Positions 45,003-55,943 are shown, numbered from the stretch's first letter. The stretch: DNA of 64,000 bases from Boothiomyces macroporosus (GCA_027604185.1 JADGKB010000046.1:39148-103147); one strand, 5' to 3'. Numbers and translations: made by a program. The notes: generated from the sequence alone by a model not told the origin.

Positions 45003-47379
45003 ATGAAGGAAGAGACAGAGGTAAAAAATACTAAACAAAAGGCACACATAGACATTTACGAATCAGTGAAACAGTTTTTCAATGTAGACGAAGGCCGTTA
45101 CAATAGAATTTGCAATTACCTCTCTGACAGACTCTCGATCGAATACAATTATTCAAAGGAAATGGAGAAGCTGTCGAAAAAGTATATGAATAGTGTAAAA
45201 ATTACTAATAAAAGGACTCTGCATACGAAAAGACAGTGGACAAAGTGATTACAAAGTTTGCCGAGTACGATTCCATAGTCTGCTCAGAACACGACAAGTT
45301 CCGCTCATATTTGAATATATCATTGGAAGAATTATCAATATTGAAAAAGAATCAGGATATTGTTTTCAAACAGCTAAAAGATAATATCAAACCTGTCGCG
45401 CGGTATCATTTGGAATTGGCCTCGACAGGAATCCCCAAAGTACAATCAGCTAACAATAGAGCAAGTCAAATTATCTGAAAAAAGTTGAGCAAGAAAAGGA
45501 AAATACTGAAACAAAGAATAGCTCAAAGGTATGCTAGCTTTTAATCCAGATTTACAAACTCTCTAAAGATGTAGCAGCAGCAGGTCTTTTGTACTAATGT
45601 AGAACATGCATATAGGGTTGGTATTACACATCTTGAAGAGGCGAGGCTACAGCTGTATTCTACCAGAGATGCTACAAGACAACAATATGAAGCATTGGAA
45701 AAAGAACGCAACACATTACTTCAAAAAATTATAAAGCAGTATTCAAGGCTGCAGCAAAGAATGATTGCTCGATTTGACGAAGAGTACAAACCAGTGTTTG
45801 ATATAGCACAGAGTATCAACCCAATAGAAGACACTTATATTGGCGTAAAATCTTTTATGCAAACCTGGAAGATTGCCGACAAAGTGTACTTTGAACATTA
45901 TAAAAATAAACTTCCAGCAAAAGACATGGTGTTTGGGGTTCCATTGTCAATTGCTGCCAGAGGTAGTCCAGATTATCTGCCAAAGCTTTTGCCAAAATGC
46001 TTTGAAGCTATTGAAAAGAGAGGTTTAGACCGAATTAACCAAGGAATTGATTCCGAAGGAATATATCGTATAGCTGCCAGAGTCTCGGATGTGACTGAAT
46101 TGAAAATCGCTTGTGAAACTAGCCTGGATGAAGTAAATTTGTTGGATGATTCAATTGATATAAACGCTATAGCGGGTCTAGTCAAAATGTACTTGAGGGA
46201 GCTCCCAGACCCCCTATTAATATTTCCAGCAAAGGAAAGATTTGAATATTCACTAAACATGGCAGTCAGTCCACCAGCAACGGTTCCACTAGAAGAAAGA
46301 CTTGCCAAATTGAAATTCAGAATCAAGACAATACCGAAAGAAAAGGAAGCCGTTCTGAGAGCCTTATTACAGCATCTCAACATGTAACTAAAATTAACTT
46401 AGCATTATTTCACACTCTGCAGTAAACAAAATGCCAGCGGCAAATATAGCAATGATTTTTAGTGCAGTTATATTCCACAGTCAACAAGATATTCCGCAAG
46501 AAAAGGAAAACAAATCTTGGTTTGGAAAGCATTCGAGTGACCATCAAGACATAGCTTATGGAATGATTAAAGCAGACTCTGTATGTAAAACTAACTCAGG
46601 TTTTTGAAGATTTGTTGACAAACTATGACGAGTTATTCTCTATCCCGCTAGATAAAAAGGCATTCAGCAACACAGACATTTCCAGCAAGAAAAGCTCCAT
46701 GAAAATCATTTATGATTTACCACCAGAGCTACCAAAACGATTTTATCAATCAAACGACGATTTATCCAAGCTTGGGAAGGAAGAAATGGCAGTTTCCGTC
46801 GAGGATTCTATTAATGCACCTTCGAGGCAACAATCGAGGGAAGATGTTCCTATTAGAAAGCACTCGAGAGATGACTTGCAGTCGAAAGGAAATCTCTTTG
46901 AGGACGATGAAATGGATGCTCCTGCTGTGCCTGAAAAAGATTTTGGACAAATTGCCCAGTCTCCGTTAGAAAAAGAGGACGACGCTCCATATTCTCCATC
47001 AAATCTAGATCTGCCATCTCCTGCAAGAGTTTTAGCACCAGTAGAAGCTTCGAGCCCGCTCCATATCCCTGATTTGAACCCAAACTATGTGGTAAAGAAA
47101 TCTGGATCTGTCCATTCGACATTGCCACAAATACCACGAGTATCAGGTTACAAGTTAAAAAGAGATACGGGGGACAGCAATCCGCTTCTAACAGATATTA
47201 TGCAAACTATCGCGCCAGAAGAATGCAAAGATGCACAAAAGGGCGCCTTAAGCGGACAGCAATCCGAGGATTGCTTGGCATTCACAGCTTCGGAATATCC
47301 AGACGTGGATAAGCTACATCTGGTGTCCGTGGATTCAAACGACGGGCTAAACGACCCAAACATTATCAGACTAGAATAA
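45003..47379 (+). CDS. F-BAR / RhoGAP protein (Rgd1-like)
   Basis: 752 residues from seven exons. The N-terminus carries an F-BAR/FCH membrane-curvature module (SVKQFFNVDEGRYNRICNYL, SIEYNYSKEMEKLSKKY, and a long basic coiled coil), the middle a RhoGAP domain (GIDSEGIYRIAARVSDV with the arginine finger, VKMYLRELPDPL, and a MPAANIAMIFSAVI helix), and the tail is acidic and disordered. Expected to switch off Rho or Cdc42 at curved membrane, opposing the PAK pathway. Introns 45195-45214, 45440-45459, 45529-45549, 45584-45602, 46384-46402, 46581-46599 (19-21 nt); exon 4 is only 34 nt. The 45584 intron has a GTCTT donor. Confidence 0.9.
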
Positions 47380-47447
47380 AAACTGTTTTGTAAAAATGAA
47401 ATAGATGTGTTTGATCTTTTATATCACATTAAAAAAGATTTCGTTAT

Positions 47448-48100
47448 TTAAAATCCAGATGCGGCGAGGGTAGCATTAACTGCCTTTAATTCTCCGGCAG
47501 CCTTCTTTTCGGCAGCAGCACGGAGACGTAAAAGAGCCTTCTTCTTTTCGTAGAATGCCTTGGATTTAACCTTTCTCTTTTCTTCAAGAGTGGCAACAAC
47601 ATCGTTGTATTTCCATCCGAATTCAGTGGATAAACGCTTCAAGGTGGTGTATTTACGTCCTGGAGCAAGACGGAGGACACGAAGAGCTTGTGGGATAACA
47701 AGACGCTTTTGTTTGTCGTATGGTGGTGGAACACCTTCAAATACCTTGAGACGTTCCAAAGCAGCAGCACCACGAGCAGTCTTGTGTGGGATCATACCAC
47801 GAATGCAACGGTAAAAGATGCGAGAAGGAGCTCTGAAGTGGAATGCACCTCTCTTTGGGTTAACGATACAACGTTTGCGCATGAAAGCCATGAACTTGAC
47901 TATTTGTTAATATTTCTCTTACGTTTGTTACGGAAAAATGGTCCTGACATGTTGATTTCTTCACAGCGAACCAAGGTAACTTTTTGTCCGTTCAATAATT
48001 GTTTTGCAACAGTTGCAGCAAGACGTCCCATAAGATGACCTTTGGCGTCAACGACAATTTCCTGATATTAATTCCAATGTTGTACCTTTTCAAATGCCAT
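47448..48100 (-). CDS. RPL16: 60S ribosomal protein uL13 (L13a/L16)
   Basis: 201-residue cytosolic ribosomal protein, normal length. Reads [73 protein letters not shown] and [11 protein letters not shown], all family blocks. Introns at 48062-48085 (24 nt, after only five codons) and 47900-47922 (23 nt), both above the usual 19-21 nt here. A five-codon first exon is the classic layout of fungal ribosomal protein genes. Confidence 0.97.
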
Positions 48101-48401
48101 TTGTTTAAAGTGTAAAAATTATCTTCCTCCCTCTTCTTGACTAGTTTTTTTTAGGTTAACGCCACCTGTGATGATTGGCTAAAAAAAATATTCCGTAAGT
48201 GAAACTGCCAACAGAAGTAAAACTAGGTTTAAAAAAGCTGGGTATGTGATGGTGAATCAGTGGATGGTGTTCATTTTAAACGAAAATTGTAGAATTAGAA
48301 TTACGATAAAATCGACTATAGTTGAACAGTTCTGTAACCCAAACCAATTTATTACAGTGCGTCAGAATCAACAAGAGCGATCAGGATTAAATGACATTGA
48401 T
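48101..48401. other. Intergenic between uL13 and DUF1769 genes
   Basis: About 300 bp, AT-rich, promoter of uL13 and 3' end of the DUF1769 gene. An open frame on the plus strand (48246-48458) overlaps the DUF1769 gene and is a shadow. Confidence 0.4.
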
Positions 48402-49139
48402 TTATTCTATGGAAAATTGAAAGACAAAATACACTTGGTTAGTGCGTCTGTTCTTTAGCGCCATTCGAAATGGCTGACCGTTGAATACCTGATCTAGATC
48501 AATGGTAAATCCCCCTGGTATTTTCGCCTGCCAGTTGTTTACATCAAAATAAGGATTATACAGATCAAAGGCAACTGTCTGTCCAGCTTTCACAATAGTT
48601 TCAGTCCTAGTTTCCCAAGACATAAAGAGCTTTCTCCTGAATTCAACCGTGTTTTCGTACTGCATCCCGCCTTTGAGTATCTGGCTAATATCTTCCTTTA
48701 TGTTCACTTGGAATTTATGCAATCGCTCCACAAATGTTTGAAAAACGTTCGCGCTAGATATTGCATAAGATTCAACATATGGTGTCTTTTCGTTTAATCG
48801 CACAGTTGATAAGGGGGCAATGAAGCCCCAGAATGCAGAGAGCAAGTAAGGGACATTGATTGGCCTTTCCCATTCTGTCCTCCAAACCAAGTCCTCGAGT
48901 GAAATATCTGCGCTAAAGTGACACTGAACTTGGCAACTTAACAGCCGATTTTTGCCGTTGAAGTAGTCAATGATAGGTATTCGTTGAGATTTTTGAGGCA
49001 ACTGTCCATTGAAATCCTTGATACGCAAGAGGATATACCCAGAGAAAATATCCGTCTCCAAGTAGAATGGGTTCTGTTCGTCGTTTGGATTAATAACAGT
49101 CATAGATTCGTAATTTTTTCCTATCTGAACGGTGAGCAT
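48402..49139 (-). CDS. DUF1769 (UPF0590) family protein
   Basis: 245-residue intronless protein matching the fungal DUF1769 layout: an early strand TDIFSGYILLRIKDFNG, then QVQCHFSADISLEDLVWRTE, ERPINVP, SAFWGFIAPLS, TPYVESYAISSANVFQ and a terminal beta-rich half. The molecular function of the family is not established; no membrane or signal segment. Recognised by pattern only. Confidence 0.75.
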   Translation of the reverse strand: MLTVQIGKNYESMTVINPNDEQNPFYLETDIFSGYILLRIKDFNGQLPQKSQRIPIIDYFNGKNRLLSCQVQCHFSADISLEDLVWRTEWERPINVPYLLSAFWGFIAPLSTVRLNEKTPYVESYAISSANVFQTFVERLHKFQVNIKEDISQILKGGMQYENTVEFRRKLFMSWETRTETIVKAGQTVAFDLYNPYFDVNNWQAKIPGGFTIDLDQVFNGQPFRMALKNRRTNQVYFVFQFSIE

Positions 49140-49413
49140 AATTAAAGGTAGATTTTTTGATTTTCAAACGAAAAAATTGTCCCGAGGTTGGTACTGTTAA
49201 ATTTGAAGGCACGGTTTCCCACCACGAACAGAAAAAATAATTGTGTAGAACTAATCATCAAAGAGAATATCATCGGTAATGGTATTCTAGAAATGTGTTT
49301 TTCTGTGCTGTCAATGCGTGACACGCCATTAAAACGCAGTTACATCTCAACTTGCACATAAGGTAAAAATCTTTATTCAGAATAGTATCAGGATGCGAAT
49401 CTCCAAGTTAAAG

Positions 49414-50780
49414 TTAATAAATTATGGTTCCGTTGCAGGTAAACCGTAATTTTCCGGCGTACAACAGTCTATCCCCAATATCATAGAGATCTTTGACAAA
49501 CCTGTCTTTTACCGTAGAGTTGAATGTTATGCGATAATCCCTAATAATGTTGACTGGTCCATATTGGTCCCAGTCATACGAATTTTCCTCCTTCATTTCC
49601 TCAAACCATACAGCAGCTTTAAGTTTGGGCAACTTTTTCTTGTCCTTGTCCAGTATCGAGATCCAGAATATCGCCCTACCGTTAACGCTTTATACCTCCA
49701 CCAACTCTCTTTAATCTGTACTTCTTGGTCTATTAGGGGAAGAGACAAATCGTTTTTGATAAGGGGTCTTGAATCAGGTGCGTTATAGGCAAATGCGGAA
49801 CCAGTTTCAGAAAGGATGAACGGTTTGCCAGTCTTTACTACAAACCTGTCATAGAAATTCAGGTGGTTCTTGTCCGACCTTAAAGTAGCTACTGCGTTAG
49901 GGTCATAAAAGACAAAGTCTGGAACCGCTGCTGTCTGATGGGTGGTATGAGAATGTCTGTAATAATTATAGATTGAAATTCCTACCCAGTCCACCCATTC
50001 ATCACCAGGATAGAACGGCATGTAAGGATCATCTAAAACAGTAATCTGTCCATCATTGTTGGTATCCAGCATTTTAAACCCTTCCGACCCTTTTGGTGGA
50101 AACCCTGACACACCGAATGGGTATCCAAAGCCAGAATTTGGACTCCATACCATTGCTGTCATATTGGTTTGCTCTCTAATCAACTTTGTCAAAGTAATCC
50201 ACGTCTTTTTCTGCTCTACTGGTTGAAACCCGTATGCCATCCAATTACCTGTATTAACAAGTATTACCATTCATTTCATGCATGAATCTTAATAGTACAG
50301 CAACACCGTATTTAGAATTAATCTTTCGCATAAATTTGGCGTATTTTTGCAATATATCAAATTCAAGCTCATCAGCTCTAACTGTAGGCTGCAGAGTGAT
50401 TTCCAACATCCCGCCTTGTTCTTGCATTAGCTGTGCCTGCCACTCGATAATGTTCTCTTCGTATCCAGAATTGTTTATCTTGACAAAGGTGCTGTGTTAA
50501 TGCCTAGTTACTTGATTAGAGGAACGGCAGGCCCGCCAAGCCTATCTCGAAGGGCCTGAGGATGATCAATCGCCCAATCTAAGCTGAATCCAAATATGAA
50601 TTTATCTGCTGGTGGTTCCAGTCTTGCTCTTCCAGCTGTGGTATCATGAAAGCACATTTGACTATCTTTGGAATTAATTGGTGGCATATATACAGGGTCT
50701 AGAGGTCTGATGGCTATGTTAGTGTAAATTACGTGGAATGAAACGAATGTGAACCATATAGACTTGATAGGCCATTGCAT
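49414..50780 (-). CDS. Secreted GH26-type glycoside hydrolase with EF-hand-like loop
   Basis: 435 residues, four exons; introns 50492-50511, 50249-50267, 49676-49695 (20, 19, 20 nt). Start set at ATG 50780, giving a signal-peptide-like N-terminus (MQWPIKSIWFTFVSFHV). An upstream TTG is not used. GH26 features: VAVLLRFMHEMNGNW (acid/base Glu), WVDWVGISIYNY, and GKPFILSETGSAF (nucleophile Glu). Likely a beta-mannan or related glucan hydrolase acting on cell walls. Between strands it carries DTNNDGQITVLDD, a calcium-binding EF-hand/dockerin-type loop, not a normal part of GH26. An alternative 5' splice using a 19-nt intron near the start cannot be excluded. Confidence 0.8.
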
Positions 50781-50937
50781 AAATACTGATAAAGAATGCA
50801 AACGTAGCTTTAAAGTAGAATACTATGTTACAACACCTTCTGTAAGCCTTTCCCATTTTTAAAAAGTAAAATATTTTGGGCTCAGGATGGATGGTGGATT
50901 GGACCCAATCAACTGAAAATATCGTGTGAATGTTTAT

Positions 50938-51450
50938 TTATAAGATATTTGCGAGGACAGCCAGGCAGATAATTTCGCCAAATACCATAGCACTGCTCAA
51001 AATTGAAGCGCGGCCTGCATTGTTGAATTGGGCGCCAGTGGTAGTGGTGGAGCTATGGGCAGCTTGGGTAGGGACAGCACCTCCCGGTGCGACAGTCAAT
51101 ACAGGAAGACCAGTAGCTTGAGCATTAGTTGGTCCGGCCGATGCAGGGTTTAAGATTGCAGATGCAGCTCCGCAGTACTGGTTTTGTGCTTGCTGATATA
51201 CCACTGCTTGACTGCTGGAAGAACAGAATTGTTGGAAGCATCCAGATACACCCTGTGACTTTTGGCACAGGCAAGTATAATATTGAGCATTTTGGTCTTT
51301 CAAATTTTGGCAAGCTGATTGTGGGTCGTTTCCATTTTGCATATAGTTTGAAATACATAAATTAAATGTGTTTGCAACGTTGCCGGTAGCTCCGGTGCAG
51401 GTGATTTGAGCAGAGGCGAGGGAAGCGAATTGCAATGCGAGTATGAACAT
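50938..51450 (-). CDS. Cysteine-rich GPI-anchored surface protein, member 1
   Basis: 170 residues. Signal peptide (MFILALQFASLASA), a cysteine-rich domain of about 80 residues (ITCTG...NLCIS...SACQNL...YYTCLCQ...GCFQQFCS...QYCGAA), a Thr/Ser/Ala linker (SSTTTTG) and a hydrophobic C-terminus after an N-A-G site, typical of GPI anchoring. Shares the CLC...CF..(F/Y)C...(Y)C pattern with the genes at 51804 and 52309. Spacing differs from the classical CFEM domain but the plan is similar. Intronless. Confidence 0.75.
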   Translation of the reverse strand: MFILALQFASLASAQITCTGATGNVANTFNLCISNYMQNGNDPQSACQNLKDQNAQYYTCLCQKSQGVSGCFQQFCSSSSQAVVYQQAQNQYCGAASAILNPASAGPTNAQATGLPVLTVAPGGAVPTQAAHSSTTTTGAQFNNAGRASILSSAMVFGEIICLAVLANIL

Positions 51451-51803
51451 TCTCTAATTTTTCTTTTCAGTCGACTTTTAAATATTGGGTCCGCATTCTG
51501 TGGCTGATTTACCGTTTCGTTTGATACAGAATCAGTGCCTCGGAAATATTAAAAATGATATTAAACTACTAGTATGGCTAATACAGAGTAATTTTAATCA
51601 ATTTCGGAGATTAAATTTGGGTTTAATCGGCCACCTATTTGGATATTATCAGGGTATTTAGTTTCAACAGAGGCGATCGAGATTTCAGCTATTTGGATGC
51701 TACTACTTTTGGAACTATGGTAATAATTAGTCGTTGTAATGATCAAATTTCAGGGCTGGACGCTCAAAATTTTACCAAAAGGACTTGCAACCCAAAATTT
51801 TAA
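51451..51803. other. Intergenic upstream of Cys-rich member 2
   Basis: About 350 AT-rich bases. No open frame encoding a signal peptide that could be spliced to the following gene was found, which matters because that gene lacks one. Confidence 0.35.
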
Positions 51804-52288
51804 ATGTCCCAAATAAGCTGCAATATTGGCTTTATTAGTAAGTTCAATAATTGTATTGCCGCAATAATGGTAACTGGATCTGGAGTCCCTTTAGCAGTGG
51901 ATCAGCAAAGTGCAGAGAATGTGTGCAAGAGCCAGAATCTAAACCAAAACCAATACTGGAGCTGCCTCTGTTCGACCAGGACTGCTATTGTGCAATGGTA
52001 ACTATTTTTAACCAAAGCTTTGTTCAATATTGTTCAAACTTGGATTCACCAGTCAACACCTTTATTAGTGCACAGAATTCCGCTTGCGGGGTAATGACTA
52101 CAGCTTCTGCTAGCCCAAACTCTACTGCTACTAGCCTGCCTCCTTTGACTGTTATTCAAGACATGCCGCTTCCGACCACCAAACCAAGTGGAGTTATTCG
52201 GGGTAATGGCACTACGTTTGTCCCAAGTAACTCTGCTATTTCCAAAGTTGCTTATTTATATATTTTGATGTTAATTGCTTTGATATAA
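51804..52288 (+). CDS. Cysteine-rich surface protein, member 2, no signal peptide
   Basis: 154 residues after removal of a 20-nt intron at 51998-52017, which recreates SCLCSTRTAIVQCFVQYCSN to match member 1 (TCLC...GCFQQFC). Ser/Thr/Pro-rich stalk and hydrophobic C-terminus are present, but the frame starts MSQISCNIGF with no signal peptide, unlike its two neighbours. Either an upstream exon was missed, or the 5' end was lost and the gene is decaying. Confidence 0.6.
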
Positions 52289-52308
52289 TAAATACTTTAG
52301 TCATATAT

Positions 52309-52833
52309 TTAAAACAAAACTGCAAAGAATGCCAATCCCAAAGAAGTCCATTTTGAGACAGATTCAGCATCAGAACTGAGATGTGCTTTTGCGGTAGTCG
52401 TTGCTTGAGCAGTGGTAGTGGTGGTGGTTGTAACGACAGGTGGAAGTGTAAGAGGTGGCAGCGTGACAGCAGCATTGGAGGTAGCTTGTCCTGGTGGAGG
52501 AGCGAACTGAGCAGCGGCTGTACAGTATTGATTGGTCAATTGTTGGTTAGTTCCAATGATAGGATCGTTTGGACAGAATGTATAACTATATTAATTATGC
52601 GAATACCAGTTCATTCCATTTGTCATCAGATTGCACAGACATTTAAAGTATAGTGCTTGGCTTTGTAATTGGAATCCTGCGCAGGCACTTGTGACATCAG
52701 CGTTCCCTCCTAAATTGGTGATTGGGTTGACAAGAACATTGCTGACACATTGATTGAAGGTCGGCATCTGTACAGATTGGATACATGAGAATTGGGCAGA
52801 AGCTCCAATAACGAGTAGGGCAGTTGCAATCAT
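52309..52833 (-). CDS. Cysteine-rich GPI-anchored surface protein, member 3
   Basis: 167 residues. Signal peptide (MIATALLVIGASAQ), the family cysteine domain (FSCIQ...NQCVS...SACAGF...YFKCLCN...NCYTFCP...NQYCTAA), a Pro/Thr stalk with a TTTTTTT run and a hydrophobic C-terminus. Intron 52586-52606 (21 nt) at the same relative place as in member 2 (both split the C before the (F)xxxC). Convergent with member 2, 20 bp between stops. Confidence 0.75.
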
Positions 52834-53805
52834 TACTGTTTGTGAGGGAAGAAAGCTTATTTATATGCTTGTTGTTTATTTGTTTTCCACTGAGTGCTGT
52901 AAACAAAAATATCGTGGAGTGCTCATATCAGGAGTGCTCATATCAGGAGTGCTCATATCAGGAGTGCTCATATCTGAAATGTAATCGATGGATAGATTAA
53001 TTCGAAATCCTGGAGAGTCTACTTGGCCAACAATGGGAAAGAATACGATGCAAGTTGGATCACAACGTATTACAGTTACATTTAGTTCTGTGAATCCTCT
53101 ATTCTTAATGTGAAGGCCCTCAATAGTGTGCCAAAGAAAGCGTAACATGCAAAGTGTGGGAGTTGTGAATCATACAGATACCCACTCAGAACAGTAGTGG
53201 ACAGAACCAAAATTTCTATATACGAAAATTCCATGTTTTTTGATCTAATTTCCTCTTTGAGTATACGGTGGAACCTTGCGAAAGATATTAGCCGCATTGG
53301 TTCTCGAGTAGGTTCCTTTGAGTTTTCCAATTAGGGGCTAACTGCTTTAGGGAATATCAAAGAAAGAACAGATGGAATCCAAATCAAGTTGGACTAAATT
53401 CATTTTTAATATAGATAATGGCTTGCTCTTTTCTATTAGCTCATGCTCTGAAACCATCGAGTAGTTTCACTTCAGGAGGAGATATCAGCCACACCGTCTT
53501 TTTCACAGACCTAATTGGGCAGACAGAGTCGGAGCCCACACAGCCGAGAATTGGAACCAGTAGCTCAGTGAAAAACAAGAGCGAAATGTTGCTGAAAATA
53601 TCCGTAGACTGGACAGCGAATGGCAGTTTGTTTATAGAATTCGGAAATAAAGTCGAACTAGTTCCGCATTAGCTAAACAAAGGCCTGTCACACTCCCTTG
53701 TTTTTTAGGGGGTTCTTGTCATACACTACCGTTTCAAATTTGAAAATTATATAAATGGAAAGACTGGTGTCTATCCCAAAAAGTCAGTGACTACAAATCT
53801 TTAAT
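52834..53805. other. ~1-kb region with a possible decayed gene
   Basis: The minus strand has two overlapping protein-like frames, 53082-53267 (MEFSYIEILVLSTTVLSGYL, membrane-like) and 52876-53120 (NRGFTELNVTVIRCDPTCIV and on), that look like two halves of one protein put out of frame. No short intron reconciles them. The second frame runs into a tandem repeat (DMST P units). A plus-strand frame (53418-53672, 84 codons) is not recognised and not called. Confidence 0.3.
52916..52975 (+). repeat. 15-bp tandem repeat, four copies
   Basis: Four head-to-tail copies of ggagtgctcatatca (last one diverged at its end). A multiple of three, it encodes a repeated five-residue unit on the minus strand at the end of a possible broken gene. 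Confidence 0.95.
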
Positions 53806-54709
53806 ATGAATCAAGCGATGAACTTAGCTGGCTACGGAGAGCAATACGGAGGTAATCCAACAACTAATCATAGTGCGTGACGATTTACTAAAAGCCGAAG
53901 AGTTCAATAGAACCGGCACACCTGGTTTAGACATTGAAAATTACGGAGGTGAAGAAGAAGACGATGATGATGAAAAGCCAGCCAAGAAAGCCGGTCGTAG
54001 AAAGATTAAAATTGAATACATTGAGGACAAGTCTCGTCGTCACATTACGTTTTCCAAGAGAAAAGCTGGTATTATGAAGAAAGCGTACGAATTATCTACC
54101 CTCACTGGAACTCAAGTATTGTTGCTCGTTGCATCAGAAACTGGCCATGTTTACACTTTTGCTACTCCAAAGTTACAGCCATTGATTACCAAGCCAGAAG
54201 GAAAGAACATGATTCAAACCTGCTTGAATGCCACCGATGCTCAAGCATCTACCGCACTTCCAAACCCTGTCCCAGGATATGGTGCTACTTATCAGCCAAC
54301 TCCAATCCACTCACCTGCTCCTCGCCCAATGTCGGCAATGTCGATGCCTTACTCTGAAAATATGGGATCACCAAACCAAAGACAGAACCTGCCAGACAAT
54401 GAAGATTCCTTGTTGTTACCAAGTTACAACCAAATGCCAACAAGCAACAACTATTCTAACACCTACAACTCTGCCGGTTTACCACTATCCCCTCCAACTG
54501 GATACATGTACCCAAACAATTACAATATTTCCCAAAACCCTCAATATAACCATCTAGTTCAAAACAATGGGCGTCAGTCTCCACAGTTACCACAAAATGT
54601 AATGCAGAACGATGTTATGAGAACGGCTTCCCCTGCTCAAATGATGATGCGAACCTCCACTCCAATGAACGACGATATGTATGAATTGAAGACGGAAAAT
54701 AGACAGTAA
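53806..54709 (+). CDS. MCM1: MADS-box transcription factor (MCM1/SRF type)
   Basis: 293 residues. A short acidic N-terminus (EEEDDDDEK) precedes a complete SRF-type MADS box with SAM extension (GRRKIKIEYIEDKSRRHITF, then SKRKAGIMKKAYELSTLTGT and LVASETGHVYTFATPKLQP), which binds CArG/P-box DNA as a dimer. The rest is Asn/Gln/Pro-rich and likely an activation region. One 22-nt intron at 53852-53873 separates a 15-codon first exon. Type I (SRF-like) rather than MEF2-like by the KIK.EYI and TYIFATPKL signatures. Confidence 0.93.
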
Positions 54710-55052
54710 TTTCACGATTTTAATTTAAGCAGTAATAAAATCCTTATTTAAAGCATTTATCTTTTATTTGATTGGTTTTTTGTCGTGGAAGCATACTAGT
54801 ACGACTGATACTGCAGTTCACCTGCCAAATGTTTACGATATTGGTGGGGGGTTTCAAAGATGGGCTCTTTCCTGAATGAACAGATGGACGTTTCATACGC
54901 ATTCATAAGAATGGGCTCTCATCTTAAAGGATGAAACATACGAGTAAGGAAGTGACGGTTCCATTCTATCGATTTAGCCACAACCACGGTAGCTATATCT
55001 GTATATGGTACAATGAATGGCGCCAAATTCAAAGTAGGTTTATTGGTTTCTA
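54710..55052. other. Intergenic between MADS gene and small secreted protein
   Basis: About 340 bp between convergent genes; contains a direct short duplication of the string gatgggctct/aatgggctct. No gene seen. Confidence 0.35.
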
Positions 55053-55304
55053 TTAATAATATTTTGTTCCATTAAACGGAAGGCACACTTCTCGGCATAG
55101 TGCAATAGGATCTTGAGATTGAAAGGTATAACTATCCATTTGGCCCCTGTTTATTGCCATTGCGTTGAATGCATACTGATTCAAACAACTGACAGTGCAA
55201 CCCTTTTGGAAGTCCCAATCACCAATACCGTAAGACTGGCCGTTATTGGTTACAACAACTTGACTTTGGACAGCAGCTAGAGCAGAAACAAGGATCAGTT
55301 TCAT
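55053..55304 (-). CDS. Small secreted protein with four cysteines
   Basis: 83 residues. Start at ATG 55304 gives a signal peptide (MKLILVSALAAVQSQ) and a mature ~68-residue domain with cysteines in a C.xxC pair twice (GCTVSCLNQY and LCREVCLPF), likely two disulfides. An upstream in-frame ATG at 55367 would bury the signal peptide and is rejected. Function unknown; a broken copy lies at about 55625-55741. Confidence 0.65.
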   Translation of the reverse strand: MKLILVSALAAVQSQVVVTNNGQSYGIGDWDFQKGCTVSCLNQYAFNAMAINRGQMDSYTFQSQDPIALCREVCLPFNGTKYY

Positions 55305-55624
55305 TTTTGATTTCTGTTCAAAATATTGCTTTATATAGTTGAATGGCTGTACCGTCTTTGTGACCATTCTCCAAAGTCAAGTCCAAAAAAGGATACTCAG
55401 AAGTAGATTTTCACAAAAGCTTGAGTCAGAAATCGCGCCGAGATATCTATGCAAGAAAGCGGTCTAATATGAAGATGGTCTTCATTACATTTAAGCGATA
55501 TTCAACAAAATTCACTGAAAAACTTTTACTAGTTGAAATGGAGTGCCTTTGAAGGCAAGGCATTCATCTTCGCATTATTGCCTTAGTGCCGTTAAAGCTG
55601 TTCCCAGTCATAAGCTAATTACCC

Positions 55625-55741
55625 TTTGCCATTGCGTTGACAGCATATTGATTCAAACAGCTGACAACCTTTTTGGAAATCCCAGACTCCAAAAAACTGT
55701 TATTGGACAGCAGCTAGAGCAGAAACAAAGATAAATTTCAT
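55625..55741 (-). pseudogene. Decayed copy of the small secreted protein gene
   Basis: The minus strand from ATG 55741 repeats the signal peptide of the gene at 55053-55304 almost exactly (MKFIFVSALAAVQ), then meets a TAA stop, then resumes as GVWDFQKGC before shifting frame. Blocks such as gacagcagctagagcagaaa and tttgccattgcgttga are shared with the intact copy, with deletions of about 25 bp between them. A clear tandem duplicate that has lost function. Confidence 0.75.
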
Positions 55742-55943
55742 TTTGATTTCAAAGTTATTTATATACTTTTGAGACCGCATGGCCATAAAATAGTACTTAA
55801 TATTAAATTTGGGCTTCAAGGCGATCTATCAGAGATAAAGGGAAATTGACCAAAGTATATAGTAGGGCCAACTTTCTAGGCTCTGAACCAACGCGGTCAC
55901 GCAGCGAAACATCAACTGGAATAATATTTCAGTTTATTTGGGA

